Assembly: GCF_001423085.1 (NCBI RefSeq)
Contig: NZ_LMNU01000009.1
Coordinates: 1-64,000, forward strand
Direction of reading: 5' to 3'
Source: Methylobacterium sp. Leaf125
GTDB lineage: Bacteria > Pseudomonadota > Alphaproteobacteria > Rhizobiales > Beijerinckiaceae
DNA length: 64,000 nucleotides
Position 1 is the first letter of the stretch, and the number at the start of each line of letters is the position of its first letter. The notes beneath the pieces were generated by a model. The model did not search any database and was not told where the DNA came from. It worked only from the letters and a program-made list of their open reading frames with translations. Both the position numbers and the translations under genes were made by a program. Shown piece after piece: positions 51,920 through 60,761 of this stretch.

Positions 51920-53350
51920 TTGTCATCGTTCTTCAGCTCGGATGGCTCGTTTCCCCTCCAGTTCGCCATCATCTTCGTCGTCATCTTCCTCATTCTCGCG
52001 GCCGGCGTCTTCCTGGTCCGGCGGCTCGGCGGAAAGGGATCGCCCCTCTCCAGCAAGAATTCTCCCCGCGGCCGCCAGCCGCGCCTCGGCATCGTCGACA
52101 TCTACGAACTCGACCGTCAGCGGCAGCTGATCCTGCTGCGGCGCGACAACGTCGAGCACCTGCTTCTCGTGGGCGGCCCCAACGACGTCGTGATCGAGCG
52201 CAACATCCTGCGCGGTATGAGCGCCCGGATGGCGTCCGACGAGGCCGCGTTCGACGAGGCGCCCGAGCCGGTGCTGAATACGATGCCGGAGCCGCCGGTG
52301 CCCCAGCAGGGTCCGGTCCCCAGCCTGGCGCCGGCCGCCCCACCCGTTGCCCCCTATCGTGAGCCAGCCTTCGAGATGGCGGTGCCACCGCACCGCGCGG
52401 ATTACGAGGCGGCCCCGCCGCTGGGTGATCGCTCGCGTGCGTCGGCCCCGGAGGCCATGCCGGACGTCTCGGTACCGGAGCCGGCCGCGCCGCGACAGCG
52501 CGACTCCCAGCTTGCCCGCGTCATGCGCCGGACGCCGCCCTCCCTGGCGAATTTTGTCCCGGCGGCGATCGCGGACCGCGTCGGCCTGCCGGATCGTGGA
52601 TCCGAATCCGAAGCAGGTCGTGAGGTGCCCGCGGAGCCGGTCGCCGCGCCGGCACCTCCCGTCTCGGCACCTCCCGTCTCGGCACCTCCCGTCTCGGCAC
52701 CTCCCGTCTCGGCACCTGCAGCCCGCGGCGTCGATGCCGCGATCCTCTCGGACATGGCACGGCAGTTGGAGGAGGCTCTGCGCAGGCCGGCGGCCGCAGT
52801 CCGTCCCGCCATGCCGATTCAGCCTCCTGTGGCCGAGACTGGTATGCCTGCAATGCGCGAAGGCGGGCCTGACGCATCAGAGGCGCGCCCCGCACCCCAG
52901 CCGGAGGTGAGCCGGGTCCCGCTCCCGGGGGCGCCCGCCATCGATCCGATCGCCGCCGCGATGGCAGCCACCGCCGAGACACCGATATCGAACGAGCGGA
53001 CAACCGTTGAACCGCAGCCTGCGGTCGACGACGCGCTCTTTGCCGATCGTATCGAGGAGCCGGAGCCCGAGGCTGCGCCGTTGGAATCGCCGTCTTCGCC
53101 TGCGCCTGCGCCGATCGAGCCCGACCCGGTGATGCACGCGGCGGTCGCCGATTCGCCGAAGGCCGAAGACACCGCTTCCCCGGCGGTGATCGTAGCGCCA
53201 CCCTCGCCAGCGCCGATCACACCGCCGCCCCCTCCTGCGCCTGTGCCTGCCCCCGCAAAGGCGCCGGCCAGTCCCAATCCCTTTTCCGTCGAAGAAATCG
53301 AAGCGGAGTTCGCGCGGCTGCTTGGGCGGCCCCTCGATCGCAAGCAGTAG
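51920..53350 (+). CDS. fliO: FliO-like flagellar protein with a long Pro/Ala-rich tail
   Basis: 476 residues from a TTG start. It has one membrane helix (about 12-33, LQFAIIFVVIFLILAAGVFLV), then the FliO core (RLGIVDIYELDRQRQLILLRR, DNVEHLLLVGGPNDVVIE, to about residue 95). FliO stabilises FliP during export-gate assembly. The rest, about 380 residues, is Pro/Ala-rich and disordered, far longer than a usual FliO (about 100-200). It contains a 15-bp, four-unit repeat encoding SAPPV at 52651-52710. It starts an operon with fliP, under a CtrA box. A short C-terminal helix (EEIEAEFARLLGRPL) is similar to a motif seen in other alphaproteobacterial proteins. Confidence 0.85.
   Translation: MSSFFSSDGSFPLQFAIIFVVIFLILAAGVFLVRRLGGKGSPLSSKNSPRGRQPRLGIVDIYELDRQRQLILLRRDNVEHLLLVGGPNDVVIERNILRGMSARMASDEAAFDEAPEPVLNTMPEPPVPQQGPVPSLAPAAPPVAPYREPAFEMAVPPHRADYEAAPPLGDRSRASAPEAMPDVSVPEPAAPRQRDSQLARVMRRTPPSLANFVPAAIADRVGLPDRGSESEAGREVPAEPVAAPAPPVSAPPVSAPPVSAPPVSAPAARGVDAAILSDMARQLEEALRRPAAAVRPAMPIQPPVAETGMPAMREGGPDASEARPAPQPEVSRVPLPGAPAIDPIAAAMAATAETPISNERTTVEPQPAVDDALFADRIEEPEPEAAPLESPSSPAPAPIEPDPVMHAAVADSPKAEDTASPAVIVAPPSPAPITPPPPPAPVPAPAKAPASPNPFSVEEIEAEFARLLGRPLDRKQ
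52651..52710. repeat. Four perfect 15-bp tandem repeats inside fliO
   Basis: GGCACCTCCCGTCTC occurs four times without change, followed by a partial fifth. In frame it encodes SAPPV units, so copy-number change would alter protein length without a frameshift. Confidence 0.92.
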
Positions 53351-53488
53351 CCAGGTCCCGGGAGCCATCTCGGACCCGCGCTCGTCCGTAGCGGTGGAGA
53401 TCGCGTGGGTCCGATCGGGGATGCGGGCTGGGGCGCCAATGCTATGAGGGGCGCGCGGCCGCGTTGCGCCGCGTCGTCCGGAACCGGT

Positions 53489-54244
53489 ATGACCGAACCC
53501 CGCTCCTTCCCTTCGAGACGCTTGCGCCTGCCGATCCTGATCGGTTTGGGGCTGGCCGGTGCCGCGACGGCGGTGCAGGCCCAGAGCCTGTCGGTCGATC
53601 TCGGCACCGGCGGGGTGACCGAACGGGCTCTCCAGCTCGTTGCGCTCCTCACCGTTCTCGCACTGGCGCCCTCGGTGCTGGTGATGGCCACGTCCTTCAC
53701 CCGGATCGTCGTGGTTTTGTCGATTCTGCGCTCGGCGCTCGGGACCCAGAGCGCCCCGCCGAACGCGGTCGTCACCAGCCTCGCACTGTTTCTGACCGCC
53801 TTCGTGATGGCACCCGTCGGGCGCGAGGCCTATCGGACTGGCATCGAGCCGCTGATCGCCGGGCAGATCACGCAAAGTGTCGCCTTCGAGCGCGCCTCGG
53901 CGCCCTTCAAGACCTTCATGCTGAAGAACGTCCGCGAGAAAGATCTGAAGCTCTTCCTGGATATGGCGAAGGCACCCGTTCCGGCCGGTCCCGAAGCCGT
54001 GGGCCTCGAAGTGGTGACGCCGGCCTTCATGATCTCTGAATTGCGCCGTGCCTTCGAGATCGGTTTCCTGCTGTTCATCCCCTTCTTGATCATCGACCTC
54101 GTCGTCGCCTCGATCCTCATGGCCGTCGGCATGATGATGGTGCCGCCAGCAACCGTGGCGTTGCCGTTCAAGCTGATCTTCTTCGTCCTCGTCGACGGTT
54201 GGACCCTGGTGGCGGGCTCGTTGGTGCAGAGCTACGGGACCTGA
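53489..54244 (+). CDS. fliP: Flagellar type III export protein FliP
   Basis: 251 residues. A signal-like N terminus (to VQAQ, about 28) is followed by LLTVLALAPSVLVMATSFTRIVVVLSILRSALGTQ, read by parts, the FliP signature. PAFMISELRRAFEIGFLLFIPFLIIDLVVASIL and MVPPATVALPFKLIFFVLVDGW complete it. FliP is the core of the export gate pore. It is 138 bp after fliO. The ATG at 53489 is used; earlier in-frame codons do not resemble the family. Confidence 0.96.
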   Translation: MTEPRSFPSRRLRLPILIGLGLAGAATAVQAQSLSVDLGTGGVTERALQLVALLTVLALAPSVLVMATSFTRIVVVLSILRSALGTQSAPPNAVVTSLALFLTAFVMAPVGREAYRTGIEPLIAGQITQSVAFERASAPFKTFMLKNVREKDLKLFLDMAKAPVPAGPEAVGLEVVTPAFMISELRRAFEIGFLLFIPFLIIDLVVASILMAVGMMMVPPATVALPFKLIFFVLVDGWTLVAGSLVQSYGT

Positions 54245-54276
54245 CACACCGCCTGTGCTCGTGAACGCCCATGAAA

Positions 54277-54298
54277 AAGGGCGCCCGAGAGCGCCCTT
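54277..54298 (-). terminator. Hairpin terminator between fliP and the DUF3606 gene
   Basis: An 8-bp stem AAGGGCGC / GCGCCCTT (54277-54284 and 54291-54298). On the minus strand it is followed by TTTTTCAT, so it should end the DUF3606 transcript; it can also stop fliP. Confidence 0.78.
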
Positions 54299-54326
54299 CC
54301 GTGTCGTCAGATGCCGGTTCGAGCGA

Positions 54327-54500
54327 TTAGCGCTCCAGGTAGCTCTTCAGTGTCGAGATGCGATTGCCAACGAGGCGCACGGCACGCTTCAGGCGATCTT
54401 CCGACACACCGAGACGCGTGGCCATCGCGCTGCGCTGCTGCGTGTCGAAGATGTCGAGGTGGGTCTTTCCGGTGTTGGTATCGAGCGGTTCCGTGAGCAT
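54327..54500 (-). CDS. DUF3606 mini-protein (57 residues)
   Basis: ATG (complement of 54498-54500) to TAA encodes 57 residues starting MLTEPLDTNTGKTHLD. DIFDTQQRSAMATRLGVSED followed by RLKRAVRLVGNRIS matches the DUF3606 pattern (a helix ending in a V-x-x-x-R/Q-L-K-x-A-V-x-x-V-G core). Members are short, cytoplasmic and of unknown function. A good terminator follows. It is not flagellar by sequence, although it sits inside the flagellar region. Confidence 0.75.
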   Translation of the reverse strand: MLTEPLDTNTGKTHLDIFDTQQRSAMATRLGVSEDRLKRAVRLVGNRISTLKSYLER

Positions 54501-54661
54501 GGGAAGGCCTCTGCTGTGCCGGGCTGGAACGTAAGCCGCACGGGTGATTGGGATTGGAGGCAGAACGTCGCCCAGGCGCGTTTGTTGCGCCCAAACCAGC
54601 AGAATTCGGCGAATCGCTTCAGGCTTTTACGCCGCATGGCCGGTGGGTCGCTGGTCGGCGC

Positions 54662-57600
54662 TCAACCGGGCGGAGTCGCACTCGCCGAGGCGTCGGCCCG
54701 CGCATCCGTCTCGCGCTTGCCGGGTGCGGGCACGGCACTCTCGGGATAGCGCTTGCGGTATTCCGAGAGGAACGCCTGAAGCGTCTCGGCACTCGTGGCC
54801 TTCTGTGCGATCTCGCGGAAGCCAGCGGTGCGGACGGCGTTGGCCTGGGCGAGGAGGGCGAAGGTGCGGGCATCCACGCTCTCGGCCATGGGACCCGCGA
54901 ATTTCGCGCGCAGGCGCTCGAGACCGAGGGTCTCGCCGGCGAGTCCGTAGGCGATCGCCGCGCGCAGGATATCCGTGCGGGCGGCGTCGTCCAGGGCCAC
55001 GCGGCGGCGCCAGGCATCGCCGACCAGCGCCTCGTGCGCCTCCCCGGCTTCGCGCCAGCGCCGGCCGGTCCAGAGGATGTCCGCCCTGAGACGGTCGGCA
55101 TCCGGCCCCGTCTCGCCCGCAATGGTCTCAAGAGCGAGGTCGGTGCGGGACAGATCAGACAGGGCCCGCGCCCGTAGCAGCGCCCGCGCCCGGCGCAGAT
55201 CCTCGGGGAGTTCCGGGAGATAGGTGGCGTCCAAGGTCTGCAGAGCCTGCAGCGGCTTCTCGTCCATAAGCCGGATGGCGGCGAGCCGCGCCGCCGTGCC
55301 TGCGCGGCTGGGCCCGGTGAGGCGATGGTCGACCTGATGCTGCAGAAGCTCGCCCGCAGAATCGAGGAGGTCCAACTCCACGAGGCGATCCGACAGCCGG
55401 CGGACGATCTCATCGCCGCGGCGGCCCAGCGGAGCGAACTCCTTGAAATCGAAATACAGCGCCAGCGCCTCGACCCCGGACAGCTTTGAGCTGCGCTCGC
55501 CGAGGTAGAGATCCTCGAAGAGGGCCTGGGCCATGTCGTGCACCTCGCGCACCAACGGCGAATCCGTGCCGATGGAATCGGCGCGGCGGGCCGTCATCAT
55601 CGCTTGGCGCCAGCGTCCTGCTTCGACGTAGAGCTTGGCCAGGGCCGAGAAGGTCCGAGGCTCGAGGTCGCCGCCGTGCCAGGACAGCGCCAGCAACTCC
55701 AGGCGCTCGATGGAATCCGCCACCGTGATCTTGCCGGCCGCGTGTCCCAGCACGGTGGCCCTCAGGCGAGCCGAGGCGGCCACCCCCGCCTCTCCGCTCT
55801 CGCTGAGACGCTGATAGGCATCGAGGGCGGCCACGGTCTGGCCAGTGACCTCGTCGATCCGGGCGCGCAGCAACGCAAGACGTTCCTGGGTCGGGCGGTC
55901 CGCCGCGCGCGCGGCCGCAACGATCTGGCGGTTGGCCCCATCCCAGTCTCCGGTCTCGACCGCAGCCTCGGCGGCCGCGGTCCGCAGGAGGGCCTGGAGA
56001 TCGTCGGGGTACCGGTCGAGCACGCTCGCGGTGGCCCGGAACGAGGTATCCGCGGCGCCCCAGCGGCCTTCGAGGGCTTCGAGATAGCCCTGCCACAGCC
56101 GCGCCTCGGGATCGTTCCTCAGGATCTCGACGGCCAGACCCGAGCGCATGTCGAACGTGCGCCCGATCAGGGCGTTTCCAATCACGGTGAGCATGGGGAT
56201 GTCGCGCTGGCCGGCCAGGACGGGATCGTCGCCGAAGGCGGTCTTGAGCACACCGAGGCCTTCCAGGGAGAGCCGATTGGCGAGCATCGTGCGCGCCAGG
56301 ACCATCCGGAGCGGTCCACGCGCGGCGCGCGGGGCCTCCGCGGCCGCCTGAAGCTGGTCGCGGATCAACTCGCGGGTGTCGCCGCGCTGCGAGGCCTCCC
56401 AGGGGCCCCGGTCCACGGCGAGGTCGCTGAGGGTCGCCAGGGGCGCATCGGCGGGCCGCGCGACGCCAGAGACGGCCATGCCGCTTTCTCGACTGATCGC
56501 GACCCCGTCGAGGTCCGGCCGCACGAGGAGGTCGTCCGCCTGCGCCAGGACTGCGACCCCCTGCCGGCTCGGTAGCAACTCGAAGTCGACGAAGACCTGA
56601 CGCTTCGGAATCCCTGCTGGTTTCGGACCCCGGCCCGTAACCACGGCGATGCGCTCCCCGTCGAGGCTGAGCCAGGAGGAGACCCCCGGGTTCGGAAGGC
56701 GCACGCCGACACTGATCCGCCCGGCCGCATCCGTGACACGAATCGCCGAGAGAGCGTCGCTCGCCGACAGGTTCTCGCCGGCCACCAATTCCCACCCGGT
56801 CGGAGCCCCGGCAGGGCCAATGGGCACGAGGTCCAGCAGCCGGTCGCGCGGAACGGGAAAGCGAAGGGTCACGATCCGACCGGTTCGCGTCGGCGAACCG
56901 AGTGGGGCGAGCATGGGATCGCCGGTCGGGACGACGACCGGCTCCGTGGTCTCAAAGATCAGATTGGCGATGCCCGCGCGCTCGAACAAGGCGGCGGGCG
57001 GCAGGGTCTGGAATGGGAACGCGAGGCCTGGTCCACTCGGGCGCTGAACCACTGCGGGGGGGGGCGTTGCTGGCGTAGATCCGGACGTCTCCGCGGTCTG
57101 CCCCGGCGACCGCTGCGGTGCCTTCTCGGGTTTGGCCTCCGCTGCCCTGCCCCCCGTTGTGTTCGTCTCGGCCGTTTTGGCCTCACCGACGGGCTCAGCG
57201 CCCTCCCCCGCCTTTGCAGCCTGCGCGGTGGGCTTCGTCTTTTCGGCGGCCTTACGGACCACGTCGATCGTTGCGCCGTCCTCGTCGCTGAAGCTACGGA
57301 TCTCGTAGCCGTCTGCGGGGGTGACGAGCAGGCGGGCGCCGGTCTCGTCCCCCTCGACCGCCAAGCTCTCGATGGACGGTTTCAAGCGCCCCCGGGTGGC
57401 GAGTTCGTCGATCCGCCAAGCCCCCGGAATCATCAGGCGTGTGGCCGGGCCGACCGCCTCGAAGCGCGGTGCGGCAGACGCCGGTGCGCGCAGGCTCAGG
57501 CGGGTGAGCGTCGGAAGGTGAGCCAGTTCGAGGCGCAGGGTCCTTGGCTCGGCAGGGGGGCGTGCCGCCCGCAGGGCCGCCTCGGCGGCCTGGGTCCGCC

Positions 57601-58054
57601 GGAACAGGTCAGCCACGACCTCCGGCGGCAGGGCCGGCGGCAGACCGCTCCAGTCCTGCGGCAGAAGATCGATGAAGACCTTCTCTCCTGCCTCCTGGAC
57701 GTTCACGCGATAGGGGCGTTGCAGCGCAAGCCGTAGGCCCAGGCCGTCGGGATCGCGCCGCACGGCTGAGACGAAGTCCGGCATCTCGGCGGCGACCCGC
57801 TCAGGGCCGGCGCTCGCTTTCTCCGAGAAACCGAGGACGAGCACGGACCCGGATGTCCGCGCTCTGACCGAAACCGGGCCATCGAAAGTCAGCACGAGCC
57901 GACCGTAGCGTTCGATCTGCGCGCCCTTGATCGCCGTGAGGCGTGCGGCGGTCGCGTCCGTCCCTCCGCAGAGGGTCGCGACCACCATCGAGATCGCGGC
58001 GAGGCCGGCCCGAAGCCGGCGCCGTCGTGTCGCGATACCGGCATCGAGAGCCAT
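54662..58054 (-). CDS. Very large flagellar-cluster protein: AMIN-like N terminus plus TPR-like helical repeats
   Basis: About 1130 residues. A signal peptide covers about residues 1-37 (after a basic RRRRLR, ending ATAA), so it is exported. Residues 40-150 read as an AMIN-like beta domain (IERYGRLVLTFDGPVSVRAR, VNVQEAGEKVFIDLLP). A charged Ala/Lys/Pro linker is at about 255-335. From about 540 to the end there are many short helices (for example WQGYLEALEGRWGAADTSFRA, LLRTAAAEAAVETGDWDGAN and ALYFDFKEFAPLGRRGDEI), typical of TPR-like repeats. It resembles, in position only, MotC of Rhizobium. Function is unknown; a periplasmic scaffold for the motor is a guess. The start could also be 58075. 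Confidence 0.7.
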   Translation of the reverse strand: MALDAGIATRRRRLRAGLAAISMVVATLCGGTDATAARLTAIKGAQIERYGRLVLTFDGPVSVRARTSGSVLVLGFSEKASAGPERVAAEMPDFVSAVRRDPDGLGLRLALQRPYRVNVQEAGEKVFIDLLPQDWSGLPPALPPEVVADLFRRTQAAEAALRAARPPAEPRTLRLELAHLPTLTRLSLRAPASAAPRFEAVGPATRLMIPGAWRIDELATRGRLKPSIESLAVEGDETGARLLVTPADGYEIRSFSDEDGATIDVVRKAAEKTKPTAQAAKAGEGAEPVGEAKTAETNTTGGRAAEAKPEKAPQRSPGQTAETSGSTPATPPPAVVQRPSGPGLAFPFQTLPPAALFERAGIANLIFETTEPVVVPTGDPMLAPLGSPTRTGRIVTLRFPVPRDRLLDLVPIGPAGAPTGWELVAGENLSASDALSAIRVTDAAGRISVGVRLPNPGVSSWLSLDGERIAVVTGRGPKPAGIPKRQVFVDFELLPSRQGVAVLAQADDLLVRPDLDGVAISRESGMAVSGVARPADAPLATLSDLAVDRGPWEASQRGDTRELIRDQLQAAAEAPRAARGPLRMVLARTMLANRLSLEGLGVLKTAFGDDPVLAGQRDIPMLTVIGNALIGRTFDMRSGLAVEILRNDPEARLWQGYLEALEGRWGAADTSFRATASVLDRYPDDLQALLRTAAAEAAVETGDWDGANRQIVAAARAADRPTQERLALLRARIDEVTGQTVAALDAYQRLSESGEAGVAASARLRATVLGHAAGKITVADSIERLELLALSWHGGDLEPRTFSALAKLYVEAGRWRQAMMTARRADSIGTDSPLVREVHDMAQALFEDLYLGERSSKLSGVEALALYFDFKEFAPLGRRGDEIVRRLSDRLVELDLLDSAGELLQHQVDHRLTGPSRAGTAARLAAIRLMDEKPLQALQTLDATYLPELPEDLRRARALLRARALSDLSRTDLALETIAGETGPDADRLRADILWTGRRWREAGEAHEALVGDAWRRRVALDDAARTDILRAAIAYGLAGETLGLERLRAKFAGPMAESVDARTFALLAQANAVRTAGFREIAQKATSAETLQAFLSEYRKRYPESAVPAPGKRETDARADASASATPPG

Positions 58055-58146
58055 CGCAGGATACGCCAAACCCATGGGGCGAAGCGGCTCGCAGCCGAGC
58101 CGATCCGCCTTACGCCGCACTATCCGGTCACTCTCGCCCGTCGAGG

Positions 58147-58161
58147 CTAACGGGCGCTTAA
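58147..58161. promoter_or_regulatory. CtrA-like box upstream of the large AMIN/TPR gene
   Basis: CTAACGGGCGCTTAA differs by one base from TTAA-N7-TTAA. It is 93 bp before the proposed start. It may link this gene to the CtrA-controlled flagellar set, but it also lies within the 3' flank of the next gene. Confidence 0.4.
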
Positions 58162-58187
58162 GACGCAGTGCCGCTTTGTCCGGACCG

Positions 58188-58601
58188 CTAACGTTTGACG
58201 ATCAGACCCGGGATCGTCCGGCCTGTCTCGCCGAAATTCTCGGCGGCACGGGTGCAATTGGCGGAAATGTCCTTGGTGTAGATCTCCGTATAGGCCCGGC
58301 TGCGCAGGTTCAGGTCACCCTGGGCAAGATCGTCGGGCGCGACACCGAGCCCGGCGACGACGGCATTCAGGCGCTCGGTGTTCGGCTTGAGGTCGCGGCA
58401 ATAGGTCTCCACGAAGGCCAGCAGGCCGGAAAGCTTGGCCGCGCTGTTCTTCTGGCGCTCCGCCTTGGCCTCGGCGGCCGTCGGCGGGGGGCCGGGCGGC
58501 TTCTCGGGCGGTCGTTCCTCCTGGGCCAGAGCCGGGGCCACCAGGGCTCCGGCCACCATCAGGGTCATCAGGCTTCGGGTCAGCAGGGCCGATCTCTTCA
58601 T
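58188..58601 (-). CDS. Exported hypothetical protein
   Basis: 137 residues with a signal peptide (about 1-26, cleaved after PALAQ) and a Pro-rich segment (EERPPEKPPGPPP). The mature part is helical, with two Cys (YCRDLKPN and ANCTRAAENFG) that could form a disulfide. I do not recognise a family. It is between an IalB-type gene and the large AMIN/TPR gene, all on one strand, within the fliL-fliM transcription direction. It is likely a periplasmic accessory protein. Confidence 0.6.
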   Translation of the reverse strand: MKRSALLTRSLMTLMVAGALVAPALAQEERPPEKPPGPPPTAAEAKAERQKNSAAKLSGLLAFVETYCRDLKPNTERLNAVVAGLGVAPDDLAQGDLNLRSRAYTEIYTKDISANCTRAAENFGETGRTIPGLIVKR

Positions 58602-58639
58602 GGGCAAGCTCCTCGGGTTCGGCTCCGCCGTGGTCCGCC

Positions 58640-59281
58640 TCAGCTCGTCAGCGCGATGGCGCGGGCCAGAGCGTTGGCAAACCCCTCGAGGGGCACCGTG
58701 ATGGTCACGGGCTCCTTGGCCTCCGGCTTCGTCGCGGAGACCAGCAGGTTCTTGGCGGTCTTCATCGTGTCGGTCGCCAGGGTGGGAAGGCTGATGGGCA
58801 CGAGGCATCCCTCCTGGCTGCAGGACAGATAGGGCGCGCCCTTGCCGAGCACGGCCTCGTCGAGCTTGAACGAGATGCCGGGCTCGATGGCGAGGCCGAG
58901 CGGCATCAGGATGAAGCCCTGCGCGCGCCCATCGTTCGGCGGCCGGATCTCCAAGGCGAATTCGCGCCGACCCTTGGCCCCCTGGGCCTGCATGATCGCG
59001 CATTCGGCCTTGGCGTTGGCCTCGGCCTTCGCGCAGGTCACGGTCCAGTCGCCATAGACCTCGCTGAGGGAGCTTGCCCCGGTCGGCCAGCTCAATGCGG
59101 CGGCCTGGGTCGCCGCGGGCTTTGCCGGAGCCGGCTTCGGCGGGGCGGCCTTGCGCGGTTTCGGCTTCGCCGGCGCCTCGGTGGCGGCCGGAGCGTCGGC
59201 GTCCTGCGCGGCGGCGGGGGCCGCGATGGTGAGGGCCAAGCTCAGGGCGGCGAGGATTCGGATCAGGCTGATGGACGGCAC
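58640..59281 (-). CDS. Invasion-associated locus B (IalB) family protein
   Basis: 213 residues. A signal peptide covers about 1-25 (APAAAQ). An Ala/Lys/Pro-rich linker (26-62) precedes the IalB domain: VYGDWTVTCAKAEANAKAECAIMQAQ, FALEIRPPNDGRAQGFILMPLGLAIEPGIS and SCSQEGCLVPI, read by parts. Four Cys likely form two disulfides. IalB proteins are periplasmic or surface proteins widespread in Rhizobiales; the name comes from Bartonella and invasion is not implied here. Confidence 0.88.
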   Translation of the reverse strand: MPSISLIRILAALSLALTIAAPAAAQDADAPAATEAPAKPKPRKAAPPKPAPAKPAATQAAALSWPTGASSLSEVYGDWTVTCAKAEANAKAECAIMQAQGAKGRREFALEIRPPNDGRAQGFILMPLGLAIEPGISFKLDEAVLGKGAPYLSCSQEGCLVPISLPTLATDTMKTAKNLLVSATKPEAKEPVTITVPLEGFANALARAIALTS

Positions 59282-59413
59282 GTGCTTGGCTCCCCGAACC
59301 CGCGCGGTGGGGATTTCATCCGCTCGGGATGCCTGCCCCTAGTCGGGCGCGGACGAACGCGCAATGGAGGCCCGGACAACCCAGTGGATGACCGTCCGCA
59401 AACGTCAGGGAGG

Positions 59414-60229
59414 TCAGCGCCTGGGCGGGGGCGTCGGTGCGTCGATCGCCGGGAGTTCGTTCGGACCGAGACCGGCCGCGACCGTGGCCGCCGGGCCACC
59501 GCCCTGCCCGCGCGCCCGGTTGGCCAGGGCCACGGTGAGCTTCTCCGCGGGCTCCGACTGCATCAGCGCCAGCACCTCGGCCATCTTGCGCGGATTCATC
59601 GCCAGGACGATGGGCACGAGGACGTCGAGGTTCAGCCGATCGAACACCCGCGCGGCGTCCTTCGGCTTCATCGTCTCGTACATCGTGACGATGTTCTTCA
59701 GCGCGGCCCGCTCGGTTTCGGCCCGCTGCGCGCTGCCCCCCTCGGCCTTGTCCTCACCCTGCTTCAGCGTATCGACGCCCTCCTCCAGCTTGCGCTCGGC
59801 GGTACCGATCAGCTGCTCGCGGAGATCGAGGGCCTCGCTGCGCTGCTTGAGGGTATCGCGGCGGGCGGAGAGGCGCTCGAGGATGGCGCGCTCGGACGCC
59901 GGCATCGGCTCCGGCGGCGGCGGTGGACGCGGCACCGGCTTCTCGGGTTCCGGAGCCGGCTTCTCGGGTTCCTTCGGCGTCACCGAACCGGTGGTGGACG
60001 GGTCGGAGGGTTCGTAATTGGTGCGGGCCCTGGCGAGGACGCGCGCGAACTCCGGCATCGTTGCCCCCGGCTGCGGCTTCGATTCCTCCACCGCGATGGC
60101 CGCGACCTTCAGCACCAGGAGCCCGGCCGCCGCCAGGGTCACGGCATCGATCAGGCGCAGTTTCAGCGGCCGCGTCTCACGGAACCGGATGAGGCTGCCG
60201 GACCGCTTCCCGTGAGGCGGCTTCGTCAC
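59414..60229 (-). CDS. MotE-like (MgtE-N type) flagellar motor protein
   Basis: 271 residues. One membrane helix (about 24-45, RLIDAVTLAAAGLLVLKVAAIA) is followed by a Pro-rich linker (about 78-108), a coiled coil (ERAILERLSARRDTLKQRSEAL and on to about 170) and a MgtE N-like domain (MYETMKPKDAARVFDRLNLDVLVPIVLAMNPRKMAEVLALM). This is the arrangement of MotE, the chaperone of MotC described in Rhizobium, or FlbB of other alphaproteobacteria. It starts from GTG overlapping the stop of the next gene upstream by 4 bp. Confidence 0.8.
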   Translation of the reverse strand: MTKPPHGKRSGSLIRFRETRPLKLRLIDAVTLAAAGLLVLKVAAIAVEESKPQPGATMPEFARVLARARTNYEPSDPSTTGSVTPKEPEKPAPEPEKPVPRPPPPPEPMPASERAILERLSARRDTLKQRSEALDLREQLIGTAERKLEEGVDTLKQGEDKAEGGSAQRAETERAALKNIVTMYETMKPKDAARVFDRLNLDVLVPIVLAMNPRKMAEVLALMQSEPAEKLTVALANRARGQGGGPAATVAAGLGPNELPAIDAPTPPPRR

Positions 60230-60750
60230 GCGGCCTTGCTCCGCAGGCGGCCGAGGGCGCGCTCGGACATGGCGAGGGCGGCGGCTGCGGCGACTCCGAG
60301 GCGCTCACCGTTGGGACTCGACGGTGCGGCCGGTGCGACGCGGACGGGCGGCACCACGCGCTCGAGGTTGCGCGGCTCGGCCAGGGGAGCCGGAGCGGAC
60401 GTGCGCGCGATCTCGCGGGTCGGGGCGGCCTGGGCCACGATGGAGGCAATGCGGGCGATCACCGTCTCGCCCGCCTCCACGTGGGCTGCGAGGTCGGTGG
60501 CGTAGCGCTCGGCGGTGCCCAGGCGGTCTGCCAGGGTGCGGTCGCATTCATCGAGGGTGGCGCGCAGGCCGACGATCGCCCGCTCGGCGGTGGAGCTCGC
60601 CATCACGAGATCGCCGATGGTCTGGCGCAGGGCGGCCTCGTCGGCCTTGAGCTTGGTGATGCGGCCGCTAAGGCGCATCGAGGAGACGATGCTGGCGACC
60701 AGCAGGACGGCGACGAGGCCATCGGCCAGGAGGGTGACGAGGAGGCTCAT
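60226..60750 (-). CDS. DUF6468-like flagellar-cluster membrane protein
   Basis: 174 residues from the ATG at 60748-60750, or 179 from a GTG at 60765 that would overlap the fliM stop. There is one N-terminal membrane helix (LLVTLLADGLVAVLLVASIVS), then a coiled-coil-prone region (RLSGRITKLKADEAALRQTI to ATLDECDRTLADRL, about 25-95) and a Pro/Ala-rich tail. Genes of this type stand between fliM and the MotE-like gene in many Rhizobiales and Rhodospirillales. No function is known; a motor or stator accessory role is inferred from position. Confidence 0.7.
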   Translation of the reverse strand: MSLLVTLLADGLVAVLLVASIVSSMRLSGRITKLKADEAALRQTIGDLVMASSTAERAIVGLRATLDECDRTLADRLGTAERYATDLAAHVEAGETVIARIASIVAQAAPTREIARTSAPAPLAEPRNLERVVPPVRVAPAAPSSPNGERLGVAAAAALAMSERALGRLRSKAA

Positions 60751-60761
60751 GGCTGGTCGCG

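Noticed and set aside
52651..52718. CRISPR-like array
   Set aside because: The 15-bp units are contiguous without spacers and are in frame in fliO, so this is a coding tandem repeat.
58640..59281. Virulence factor reading of the IalB-family gene
   Set aside because: IalB-like proteins are widespread in non-pathogenic Rhizobiales; nothing here points to host invasion.
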